From Mucilaginibacter gossypiicola (GTDB lineage: Bacteria > Bacteroidota > Bacteroidia > Sphingobacteriales > Sphingobacteriaceae), in contig NZ_FOCL01000002.1 in assembly GCF_900110105.1 (NCBI RefSeq), positions 124,001-188,000 of the forward strand: 64,000 nucleotides of DNA, given 5' to 3'. How positions within the stretch are numbered: the stretch's first letter is position 1; each line of letters begins with the position of its first letter. Positions 53,737 to 62,600 of this stretch are shown here, piece by piece. Below the pieces are notes generated by a model. It ran no database searches. It saw only the letters and a program-made list of their open reading frames with translations, and was not told the DNA's origin. Made by a program: the position numbers and the translations under genes.

Positions 53737-53910
53737 ATGAAAAATAAAATAATCACCAAAGTAAAAGTTGATAAGGATAGTGACTTATGGAGAATTTATG
53801 CACAGTTCGGCAATTACGCAGCAAAACTAAACCGACTACCCGATGCAGGAGAAATGCAGCGCAACCCGTTAAGAAGCGCGCCCCCCGCAATGGTGGTAAT
53901 GGTTTTCTAA
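53737..53910 (+). CDS. Overlapping 57-codon open frame, uncertain
   Basis: Starts two bases after the PRTRC C stop with ATG and reads KIITKVKVDKDSDLWRIYAQ, then FGNYAAKLNRLPDAGEMQ, before diverging; it stays open for 124 bases inside the PRTRC F frame. The first half looks more protein-like than the N-terminus of the F frame. Either this is a real small gene overlapping F, or it is the true N-terminus of F with a frameshift. Confidence 0.45.
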   Translation: MKNKIITKVKVDKDSDLWRIYAQFGNYAAKLNRLPDAGEMQRNPLRSAPPAMVVMVF

Positions 53911-54890
53911 ACCATACATTCAAACCTTTTTGGTTATTTGACGGCAACACAGAAAGAGCGGAAACGGAATATTTCCGCTCTTTAGAAAACATTTGTAAAC
54001 ACTATGACCTGCAAATACCTGATGTGAGCGGACTATCGTTCCCGCAAAATATCTACCAGTCATGGCAGATTACCAATGAACGTGTAAAAGCCATCAACAA
54101 AAAACTGGATTGCATTATCCTGAAAGATGAAGCGCACGAAGCCGTTTTAGCAACTATTAATCAATTTGATACGGGCAGGACATTATACTATATCCCTGTA
54201 AAACCCTTATGGAAATGGGTGTCTGATGTTAGGCAGCAACCCGTTGCCGATGTTGTCACCGCCATTTTTGCCTATCTATACCAGGTAGTACAGATTCCGA
54301 TGTATTCCGATTATAATACATTTTTAGCCGACCAGTATCGCTATGTGGAAGATATGATAAACGACGAAATTTATGAGGATGATGCAGAAGAAACAGCTTA
54401 TAAGGAGGAACAGTTGGAAGAACTGTCCATGCTCCAAAATTCAGGGATAAAATTGGGCAGGTTAATGGATGAAAAAGACAGGCTCGAACGAATGGAAGAT
54501 ACCGTGCTGAACTATGCCAATGCCGAGGTAAGGGATAACGATCTGGCGATACTGGCCATTGAATTTGTGCAATTGTATAAGGCATATCCGAACCGAAGCA
54601 TATTTGATTCAATACGTCCCGATCTGTATTACGCCGAAGTCAATGAGCGGATTAAAGCGGATGAATATATCAGCTTTTATTGGAGTGGCGATGATATGGT
54701 GATTGAAACGGTTATGTCCATGATTGATTGCAGTTTTCAGGAAATGGGGATTACCGATGAACCAATTGATGTGGTTTTGTTTGATAATCCCAACCTCATA
54801 GAACAGGAATGCTTTGGTTTTGAGAGCCGTTTTTTCCCGCTTTTGGATAGGCTATGTACTTTTTTGAACCAATACGATAATTATAAATAA
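53787..54890 (+). CDS. PRTRC system protein F
   Basis: A 367-residue protein. The first 38 residues are unusually basic (CRRNAAQPVKKRAPRN) and may not belong to the original protein; from FLNHTFKPFWLFDGN on, it looks like a normal globular protein with acidic regions (EDDAEETAYKEEQLEELS). I assign it by position and size to PRTRC system protein F. No catalytic motif known. The gene ends 8 bases before PRTRC B. Confidence 0.78.
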   Translation: MENLCTVRQLRSKTKPTTRCRRNAAQPVKKRAPRNGGNGFLNHTFKPFWLFDGNTERAETEYFRSLENICKHYDLQIPDVSGLSFPQNIYQSWQITNERVKAINKKLDCIILKDEAHEAVLATINQFDTGRTLYYIPVKPLWKWVSDVRQQPVADVVTAIFAYLYQVVQIPMYSDYNTFLADQYRYVEDMINDEIYEDDAEETAYKEEQLEELSMLQNSGIKLGRLMDEKDRLERMEDTVLNYANAEVRDNDLAILAIEFVQLYKAYPNRSIFDSIRPDLYYAEVNERIKADEYISFYWSGDDMVIETVMSMIDCSFQEMGITDEPIDVVLFDNPNLIEQECFGFESRFFPLLDRLCTFLNQYDNYK

Positions 54891-54898
54891 AACTAACC

Positions 54899-55648
54899 AT
54901 GACGAATGTTAGCGAACAATTTAACAACCAGTTTGCGCCAGTTAAAGCGCTACTGATATACCAAAATCAAGCCACTGAAAAAGATAACTACGGTTATGAA
55001 ACCAATAAAAATGAGGCTTATGTAGAAAGCTATGACATTGGAAAACGGGGACAGCCGGTAAATGCCCACCCGTTGAGCATTGCCGAAATGGTGACGTTAA
55101 GCAAGCTATTTCAAAGTACCGAGGAACTGAAAAGCAATTACCTTAAACCAAAGGGTTTATTGCCTGTCAACGTATTATACCTTGATGCACAAGCCGAGGG
55201 TTATGTGATTTGGTACACGCCACCGATGGTGGTCAATTTGTTTTTTGTAGATGGTTTACAAATACCAACTGGCGAGGCACACATTCCGGCAATGGTATGG
55301 AAAGCCAGTAAAAACAGCCTGAATGTTTACGCCCTGAAAGGAAAATCAAAACCAAACGCCAATACGTCTCTTTATCATGCGCCGTACTTCAATATTTATG
55401 ATAGCGGTAACGTGTGCATGGGAACAGTTCGGATAGCTATCGACCGCTTTACCCGTTTAGAGGATTTTATCAGCAAATGGGAAACCTACTTTTTCGGCAG
55501 CTATTTTAGCCACACCATTGGCAACCATAGCGGGGCGCAGGTGGATTTAGTTTCGCTTTGGCAGCAACAGGTTGCTACAGGCAGGCCATTCCCGACCGAA
55601 CTACTGAATAAACATTACAATCTCCAATTAAAAAGCCTTATCAAATGA
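54899..55648 (+). CDS. PRTRC system protein B (E2-like candidate)
   Basis: A 249-residue protein of the PRTRC system protein B family. Residues about 159-175 read YHAPYFNIYDSGNVCMG, resembling the E2 ubiquitin-conjugating active site (HPN-x-x-x-x-G-x-VC), with Cys173 as possible thioester Cys; as I recall, Pfam classifies such proteins as prokaryotic E2 family D. The HPN of true E2 enzymes is APY here, so the catalytic Asn is not conserved. Its stop overlaps the ThiF start (ATGA), evidence for tight coupling with the E1-like partner. Confidence 0.85.
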   Translation: MTNVSEQFNNQFAPVKALLIYQNQATEKDNYGYETNKNEAYVESYDIGKRGQPVNAHPLSIAEMVTLSKLFQSTEELKSNYLKPKGLLPVNVLYLDAQAEGYVIWYTPPMVVNLFFVDGLQIPTGEAHIPAMVWKASKNSLNVYALKGKSKPNANTSLYHAPYFNIYDSGNVCMGTVRIAIDRFTRLEDFISKWETYFFGSYFSHTIGNHSGAQVDLVSLWQQQVATGRPFPTELLNKHYNLQLKSLIK

Positions 55649-56469
55649 AAAAGAAAATTATTAATACAGCCCCGCTTACAGCTGTTCACATTGTGCATAA
55701 AGAATTGTTACAGCCATACAATCCCATTAGTATTAACCTGATAGGCGCAGGTGGTACGGGCAGCCAAATGCTTACATCACTGGCAAGAATGAGCCAGGCA
55801 TTGAACGGCCTGAACCATCCCGGTTTTGTGGTAACCCTATTTGACGATGATAGGGTTCAAACCGCGAATTTGGCAAGGCAATTATTCACCACTGCAGAAC
55901 TCGGCCAGTATAAATCAGTAGCCTTGATTAACCGCGTTAACCGTTTTTTTGGCCTTAACTGGAAAGCCGAAACTGAAAAGTATGATAAGCAATACTGCTC
56001 TATTGCTCAAGGTATGGCACCGATTACCATTTCCTGCGTAGACACGGTGAAAGCCCGTTTTGAGATTGCCGAAATCCTCAATATCTATAAGAAAAATTCA
56101 GGGGGACACCGTGACAAACCGCTTTATTGGATGGATTTTGGAAACAGCAAAGACACAGGGCAGGTGGTGCTGTCAACTGTCGGAGAAATTAAGCAACCGA
56201 CCTCAAAGCAATTCGCTCCTGTAGGCAACCTGCCTTTTGTCACCGAAAAATTCAAAGACCTGTTGTTACAGTCTGAAATGACCGACGACACGCCAAGTTG
56301 CTCGATTGCCGAAGCACTGGCCAAGCAAGACCTGTTCATTAATTCCACACTGGTCAATTTCGGGTCTTCCCTTATTTGGCAGATGTTCCGTGAGGGTATT
56401 ATTTTCAATGATGCTCTTTTTCTAAACTTGAAAGAATATAGGGCGCAACCACTGAAAATAGCTGCATAG
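55645..56469 (+). CDS. PRTRC system ThiF/E1-like protein
   Basis: A 274-residue E1-like adenylating protein. The nucleotide motif GAGGTGS is at residues 34-40, the catalytic-Asp/Arg-Gln region FDDDRVQTANLARQ at 66-79 (compare D-x-V-x-x-x-NLxRQ of ThiF/MoeB), then C131 in ISCVDTV and C219 in TPSCSIAEA as possible catalytic cysteines. There is no rhodanese domain. It would adenylate a C-terminal Gly of a ubiquitin-like partner, plausibly PRTRC C. Start overlaps the stop of B. Confidence 0.9.
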   Translation: MKKKIINTAPLTAVHIVHKELLQPYNPISINLIGAGGTGSQMLTSLARMSQALNGLNHPGFVVTLFDDDRVQTANLARQLFTTAELGQYKSVALINRVNRFFGLNWKAETEKYDKQYCSIAQGMAPITISCVDTVKARFEIAEILNIYKKNSGGHRDKPLYWMDFGNSKDTGQVVLSTVGEIKQPTSKQFAPVGNLPFVTEKFKDLLLQSEMTDDTPSCSIAEALAKQDLFINSTLVNFGSSLIWQMFREGIIFNDALFLNLKEYRAQPLKIAA

Positions 56470-56473
56470 TCAA

Positions 56474-56692
56474 ATGAAAATCACAGACACAGAAGGCAAA
56501 ATCATTACGGTGGAAAACCTGCAACTGGCCTTGTTACAGGCTGATGATTACCGCCATTACCGACATACCGATCCCCGCTTTTCCGATTTTGATGATAGGC
56601 AGCAAGCTTATTAGGAGGACATCTATCAGAAGTTATTGGCAACAAGCCTACAGGCTAATAGCAATAACACCAATGAAATCAAGCCACAATAA
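56474..56692 (+). pseudogene. Small PRTRC-operon gene with in-frame TAG
   Basis: ATG 56474 reads MKITDTEGKIITVENLQLAL, then RHTDPRFSDFDDRQQAY, TAG (56612-56614), and continues in frame with EDIYQKLLATSLQ to TAA at 56690. I recall relatives in which this position is Trp (AYWEDIYQKL), so TGG to TAG is a probable nonsense change. The gene follows ThiF by four bases. A 46-residue product may still be made. Confidence 0.7.
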
Positions 56693-56721
56693 ATTATATT
56701 CACGTTCAAATCGGAAAACTG

Positions 56722-57173
56722 ATGCTCACTTATCACAAAGGAGATTTATTAAAGGATGATGCCGACTGTTTGATAAATACCGTCAATACAGTCGGCGTCA
56801 TGGGTAAGGGCATTGCCCTTGCTTTTAAAAATGCGTTTCCGCATAACTATTTGGTTTATCGTAATGCCTTTGCAGCCAAACAACTTGCTATCGGAAGATT
56901 ACTGGTTGTTCAGGACGTAAACTTTTATTAGGTCAAAAAACAATCATCAATTTTCCTACTAAGACCCATTGGCGATTACCCTCAGAATACAGTTATGTCA
57001 GTCAGGGTTTGGAGGCATTGAAAACTTATTTATTAGAAAACGATGTTAGCTCGGTTGCGATGCCTGCCCCCGGCTGCGGTAACGGCGGGTTGGATTGGGA
57101 AAAGGTTAAACCGCTCATTGAAGATAAATTGGGTAACCTAAGCCATGATATCAGGGTGTACGAGCCGTTGTAA
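56722..57173 (+). pseudogene. Frameshifted macrodomain gene
   Basis: Begins MLTYHKGDLLKDDADCLINT and continues VNTVGVMGKGIALAFKNAFP, the ADP-ribose-binding macrodomain signature of the DarG/TARG1 type. The frame stops at 56929-56931, but shifting one base near GTAAACTTTTATTAGG gives GQKTIINFPTKTHWRLPSEY, then PAPGCGNGGLDWEKVKPLI to the TAA at 57171. Together they form a complete macrodomain of about 150 residues. No DarT-type toxin gene is next to it. A frameshift or a sequencing slip in the T-run are both possible. Confidence 0.85.
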
Positions 57174-57378
57174 GGTCGTATATCTCCGTCGAAAATACCG
57201 CGCGCCGGGCCGCCACTTTCTCATTCCAATCGAAACAGGCGACCCCGGCTTGAAATGGTTGCTTGACTTTCCCATGAAATCAATCCGCTGCCGCTACGTT
57301 GCTTTCCCGCGAAATACAAGCCGGTTATGATCGAACTGCGTTGAATTTTTATTACAGGGGATAATATGCATATGGATT

Positions 57379-57912
57379 TTAAAGAAGTTCCTTGAAAAAC
57401 TCGTTAAAATCTGCATAATAGGCTGTTGTCCAGGTGGCAACTTCATCTTCAAAAACTACCCGGACAACAGGCAGCTTTGCCCATGTACTCATTCCCGATT
57501 TCCAGCTTTCCCATGCGCCAATGTCTAACCTGCCCCTGTGAAACCAAAAATATTCCTCAGCGCAAAGATTGAGGTAACTAATGATAAGTTTTAAATCATC
57601 ATCCCCAATATCGGATAATTTCACTTCGGGGGTATATTCCTTTTCCAGTCGTGGAAACTGATCGCTTAAAGCATTATAACGCTCGTTAAATTCTTTAAAG
57701 AGGTCTTTAAATAGCCGGTCCTGCGTATGCTGGTAATTTAAATAGCCTAGAAATAATGATGTAGATAATGTAATGACACCTAGCTGTGATGCTAAGAAAT
57801 TACCATTAAATAAGAATGGAACGATTAACGTAATTGCAATTGCGGCGGCGTATATGGAGATTGGAGTTTTGTTACGTGATAAAAACTTCGCGAGGCTTCT
57901 ATTGGTTTTCAT
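57379..57912 (-). CDS. Two-TM membrane protein, hypothetical
   Basis: A 177-residue protein starting MKTNRSLAKFLSRN. Two hydrophobic helices (about residues 16-60) are followed by a soluble, acidic, aromatic-rich domain with KEYTPEVKLSDIGDDDL, LCAEEYFWFHRGRLD and AWESWKSGMS. I recognise the layout of DUF4760-like proteins but no function. It stands alone on the minus strand beside the XRE gene, which could regulate it. Confidence 0.72.
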   Translation of the reverse strand: MKTNRSLAKFLSRNKTPISIYAAAIAITLIVPFLFNGNFLASQLGVITLSTSLFLGYLNYQHTQDRLFKDLFKEFNERYNALSDQFPRLEKEYTPEVKLSDIGDDDLKLIISYLNLCAEEYFWFHRGRLDIGAWESWKSGMSTWAKLPVVRVVFEDEVATWTTAYYADFNEFFKELL

Positions 57913-57994
57913 ATAGATAAGGTAAGTTGTGTACCGATTAATCAGCACGCAATTTTAAGCTTTTCACAGCTTATCCAATGAATTTGGACTCGAA

Positions 57995-58273
57995 TTATTT
58001 ACCTTTTCTTTCTTTTCTGGTAGGAGCTTGAACTTTCGAAGCATGGTTAAAGTCAAGAAGTTCTTTGGGATGAACTTCCAATGCGTTTGCAATCGCTTCT
58101 AAATTGGAAATGGTAAAGTTGCTTTTGCCGTTAAGCATTATCCAAACCTGCTTTAATGTAAACCCAGTACGATCAACGATATCTTCTTGAACAATACCTT
58201 TTTGGGTCCGTATCTCCTCAATTCTTTTCGCCACCTTATCTATGAAATCTTGATTCCGATACTTTTCTGTCAT
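57995..58273 (-). CDS. XRE-family helix-turn-helix regulator
   Basis: A 92-residue regulator starting MTEKYRNQDF. The HTH_3 domain covers about residues 8-68: VAKRIEEIRTQKGIVQEDIV, TLKQVWIMLNGKSNF, then ISNLEAIANALEVHPKELLD. A basic tail follows. The usual recognition-helix Q-x-x-I/V-S is varied (LKQVWIML). It probably represses itself and the adjacent membrane protein gene; an imperfect dyad at 58383-58395 could be its site. Confidence 0.85.
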   Translation of the reverse strand: MTEKYRNQDFIDKVAKRIEEIRTQKGIVQEDIVDRTGFTLKQVWIMLNGKSNFTISNLEAIANALEVHPKELLDFNHASKVQAPTRKERKGK

Positions 58274-58288
58274 GCTTAAGTAAAGCAA

Positions 58289-58648
58289 GCATCAAACTGA
58301 ATATTTTATTACGTCCATTTCGACTAAAAAGTTAATTTTTTATTATATTTGATAATTAAATAATTGCTAAATAAACGTATAGGTGATTGAGTCACTTATG
58401 TTATTTTTGCGGATACTTCGAAAATATTGAAGCATTCGCTTTGAGTCTTGCGCCGGAAAATTTGCACTTAGAAGGTAAATGCAGGATGAGAAGCTGGAAT
58501 GCCCATGCTACAGGTATGGGCTCCCTTCTTGTTTGCGTTTACAGGGCGTGCAAACCCTTCCGGTGCGATAAGTTGGGAACCATGCCTGTAGTATTTTACA
58601 GAAACAATCTCTCTTGCAGACTCCTGATAATGAACTAATATCATTAAA
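58289..58648. other. Gap with possible structured RNA
   Basis: About 360 bases without a convincing gene. It holds an imperfect dyad (GTGATTGAGTCAC, 58383-58395), candidate for the XRE regulator, and nested complementary segments at 58501-58591 described separately. Confidence 0.5.
58501..58591. ncRNA. Possible structured RNA
   Basis: CTACAGGTATGG (58508-58519) pairs with CCATGCCTGTAG (58580-58591), 11 of 12 with a G-U. Inside, GTTTGC and GCAAAC can pair, and CCC/GGG near the closing end. A competing hairpin GCCCAT/ATGGGC (58501-58521) overlaps the left arm. Suggestive of a switch or ncRNA; no known family recognised and chance is possible. Confidence 0.3.
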
Positions 58649-58927
58649 ATGGACGCGAAAAAAGCACTTCCTGAATTGCCTGAATTTGGTTCCCTGACTG
58701 AAATCATGGAGCGGTTTAAATCCGTACCCTATGATCAGTTTCAGCATGAATTAAATGACTGGTTTACCCGGAACTTGGCAACATCCCAGGATGCAAATTC
58801 TCTGCAAATTCTTGAAAACTCCGGCCTCGGAAACATCCCAGCTTTAGTATCTGAAATTTACCATCGCGCTGAACTACAGCACGCATTGTCAGAAGCTAAA
58901 ATCACGACTGGGAATGAAGAAAAGTAA
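58649..58927 (+). CDS. Hypothetical, 92 aa
   Basis: A small acidic helical protein: PEFGSLTEIMERFKSVPYDQ, NDWFTRNLATSQDANSL. No family recognised. Lies between the structured-RNA-like gap and the thioredoxin-like gene. Confidence 0.55.
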   Translation: MDAKKALPELPEFGSLTEIMERFKSVPYDQFQHELNDWFTRNLATSQDANSLQILENSGLGNIPALVSEIYHRAELQHALSEAKITTGNEEK

Positions 58928-59068
58928 GTTCAACGTATGGCAACTGGTCATCTGTCCACCAGAATGATCTTAGGATAATGGCGGCACGGTCAGCTATTAA
59001 TTAACTATGGCCGCCATTATCGACCGTATTTGATTCTTATTTCCTCAAATTTTCAACTAAAAATTTCC

Positions 59069-59623
59069 ATGAAAAAATTAACGATATTAATCGTAATGGC
59101 AAGCTATTGCCTTTACTTTCCTGCCTTCAGCCAAACAAATCCTCAAAAAAAATATCTTCACATCGGTGATAAGATACCCGATCTGATAATTACTAACCTG
59201 ATAAACTCCAAAAAGAAAATTTTGGAACTCTCCAAGTCGAGGGGCAAGGTTGTGATCCTGGATTTTTGGAATACCTACTGTTCCTCATGTATAGATGGAT
59301 TCGAAGAGCTAGATTCATTACAAAAAGCGTATCCGGATCAACTGCAGGTATTGCTTGTAAACGCTGGTGGAGATACCAAGCGAACTGTAGATATCGTAAT
59401 TAAACGAACGAAAGCGTGGTCTTCACATGGCTTTGATCTTCCAATAGTTTTTCCTGATTCCGTGGTTCATCCGTATTTTAAATTCCGACCTGTTCCTCAC
59501 ACTATATGGATCGATAAAAATGGATTCATCATTGGGATAACTGGTAAAAAGGAGGTTAATCCAAAAAATGTAGCGAAGGCTATATCAGGTGAGAAATTAA
59601 CTATGGAAGAAAAAATCGATTAA
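59069..59623 (+). CDS. Secreted TlpA/ResA-like thiol-disulfide protein
   Basis: A 184-residue thioredoxin-fold protein starting MKKLTILIVM with a signal peptide ending AFSQ. The redox motif is C71-S-S-C74 in FWNTYCSSCIDGF, with the cis-Pro loop FRPVPHTIWID further on. It is 9 bases upstream of a SusC-type receptor, a frequent arrangement in Bacteroidota nutrient loci. Likely periplasmic reductase or oxidase for the neighbouring envelope proteins. Confidence 0.88.
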   Translation: MKKLTILIVMASYCLYFPAFSQTNPQKKYLHIGDKIPDLIITNLINSKKKILELSKSRGKVVILDFWNTYCSSCIDGFEELDSLQKAYPDQLQVLLVNAGGDTKRTVDIVIKRTKAWSSHGFDLPIVFPDSVVHPYFKFRPVPHTIWIDKNGFIIGITGKKEVNPKNVAKAISGEKLTMEEKID

Positions 59624-59632
59624 GCTATCAGG

Positions 59633-62600
59633 ATGAAAATTTCACATATCTCCTTTATAGTATTTTTAATACTAACTCTTTATTCAGAAAAAACATCGGC
59701 ACAGAATCCTTTTTACTTTATTTATGGTGAAGTTTATTCCAGTTCGGGAGAGCCAATAGCAGGAGCTAATGTTTATTGGAAAAAAAACAAAACTGAAATG
59801 ACTTCAGATTCAAAAGGGCATTTTAGGTTAGTTTTTAATCCTCCATCTGATACTTTGATAGTTTCCTGCCTGGGCTATAAAACGCTAACACGAGCCATTC
59901 ATGAGAATGATCCGACTCCTTTAAAAATTACTTTATTACCTTCTATAACAGAATTGAAAGAAGTAGCAGTTAGCACCGGCTATCAAAATATTCCCAAGGA
60001 GCGCGCTACCGGGTCATTTTATCAATTGGATCGCAAAGTTCTGGAACAGCGAGTTGGGCCAGATATTATAAGCAGGTTAGATGGCATCACCAGCGGCTTG
60101 ATTTTCGACAATCACGATATCGAGCAGCATACCATACAAATAAGAGGTTTAAGCACCCTTATTTATGATGCCGCTTCGCCCTTGATCGTGTTAGATAATT
60201 TTCCTTATTCCGGAGATATTAATAACATCAATCCAAATGACATTGAAAGCATAAGTGTTCTTAAAGACGCCGCTGCAGCTTCGATCTGGGGTGCTCGTGC
60301 AGGAAATGGAGTAATTGTAATTACTACAAAGAAAGGCCGCGCCGGTCAGCCCATCTCCGTCAGTTTTAATTCAAATTTGACCGTGTCACCAAGGCCCGAT
60401 CTTTTCAAAGCCAACCAAATTTCTGTTTCAAGTTATATCGATCTTGAAAAACAGCTTTTTGCAAACGGTTTTTACGACGATGCTTTAAATGACCCCAGTT
60501 ATCCGGGTTATTCTCCCGTTGTTGATTTATTGAACCAGGTGAGAAACGGAGAGATTACGTCAGGAGACGCAAACACGCAGATTGATAAACTGGCCACCCA
60601 CGATGTAAGGACTGATATGAAAAATTATTTATATCGCCCATCCGTTAGTCAGCAGTATTACTTAAATCTCACCGGGTCCGGTCCTAATGTTCGTTACCTT
60701 TTTTCAGCTGGTTATGATAAGAATCTAGCGACCCTGCGCGGCAATGGTAATGAAAGATTTACCATTCGTTCGAATCAGCAGATCAATCTTACGAAGAACT
60801 GGACATTACAAACGGACCTGATCTTAACCCGTACAAACGGTCATAATAACAGTCCCGGAGGTTATGGGAGCTATTCAACGTATAACAACGGCATGGCTCC
60901 CTATGCAAGCTTGGTGGATGCGGCAGGGCGTCCGGCGGCGATCGACCTATATCACAACCGTGCATTTACCGACACAGCAGGGAATGGAAAATTACTGGAC
61001 TGGAAATACCGGCCGTTACAGGATTTGGCTAATAATGATAACAGGAGCAGCACCAATGACATTTTGATCAACATTGGCACAAGCTATAAATTTCTTAAAT
61101 GGCTAACCGCAGACTTTAAATTACAGCATCAGCAGTCCTGGAGCGACAGCCGGCAGGTAAATAACTTAAACACTTATTCTGCAAGAGATTATATAAACAC
61201 ATTTACACAAATAGATGATGGCATACCTGCTTATATTGTTCCAAAAGGTGGTATAGTGTATGCTAATAGTGGTGGAAGCAAGCAGGATGCGGTAAGGGGC
61301 CAAATCAATGTCGACCGACAGTGGGGCACAGATCATAGGTTGACTGCGATTATAGGTGGCGAAATCCGGAAAACCCAAAGCGATAATTCCTATCAAACGA
61401 TTTACGGCTATGACTCAAATACGCTAACCACAAGGCCTGTAGATTATGCAAATATGTATCCCACCTATGATGAGATCAATGGGGATGGCTATATAGCCGA
61501 TGGCACACGTCTAACGCGTTACGATAACCGCTTTGTATCCGTTTTTTCAAATGCGGCCTATACTTTTTTAGATCGGTATACCATATCTGCAAGCGCAAGG
61601 CGGGACGCATCTAATTTATTTGGCGTTGCAACAAACCAAAAATGGCGCCCATTGTGGTCGTCCGGCTTATTATGGCATGTGGACCGGGAGCCGTTTTACC
61701 ATTTATCCTGGTTGCCGCAGTTAGCATTACGGATAACCTATGGCGAATCGGGAAATCTTTCGCCGAATGAATCTGCGCTCACTCGTATCACTTATTATGA
61801 TGCTTCCAGATCTCCGGTACATGCACCATATGTGGGTATAAATTCGCCTGCAAATCCCTACCTAAGCTGGGAACAAGTAAAAACGTTTAACGCTGGAATT
61901 GATTTCAGTTTTTTAAATAATAGAATAAGTGGTAGCCTGGAATATTATAACAAGCATGCAGATAACCTGATTAATAGCGTTATCACTGATCCGACGACAG
62001 GATTTTCCGCAGTAAATAGAAATTCAGCAGCAATATTCACAAAGGGGGCAGACCTGGTGCTTAACAGTATTAACTTGGATGGTAACTTCCGTTGGTCAAG
62101 CACTTTGCTCGTAAGTTATATCAATTATAAGCTAACCAAAAATCTTGCCCCTGTAAGCACTGAGGGTTTGGTGAGTGATGGCACTTATATCTTCCCGGTT
62201 CTGGGTTACAACCCGTATATAATTGCAAGTTACAAATGGGCAGGTCTTGATCCGCAAACAGGCGATCCAATGGGATATGTTAACGGACAAATTAGTAAGG
62301 ATTACGCTGCTATAACAAAAAATCCTGTTGATCAACAGGTTATTAACGGTTCAGCTGTCCCTTCTTTGTTTGGCAGCATTCGTAACACCATTGAATATAA
62401 AGGTATTGCGGCTGCGTTCAACATAACTTATCGGTTTAACTATTATTTCAGGAAGCCTGCTACGAACTATGGTACTTTGTTAAGTAGCGGTGTAGGTTAC
62501 AAGGATTATGAAAGTCGTTGGCAAAAGCCCGGCGAGGAAAACAATACAAATGTCCCTTCTTTTATTTACCCTGACGACTCTGAGCGGGATCAATTTTACC

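Noticed and set aside
56722..57173. DarTG toxin-antitoxin system
   Set aside because: The macrodomain is DarG-like, but no DarT-type ADP-ribosyltransferase gene is adjacent and the gene is frameshifted.
57145..57330. 61-codon frame after the macrodomain remnant
   Set aside because: Overlaps the restored macrodomain C-terminus; basic, no motif.
58387..58747. Several 79-83-codon frames on both strands in the gap before 58649
   Set aside because: Mutually overlapping, no motifs, and partly antisense to the small gene; complementary segments fit an RNA structure better.
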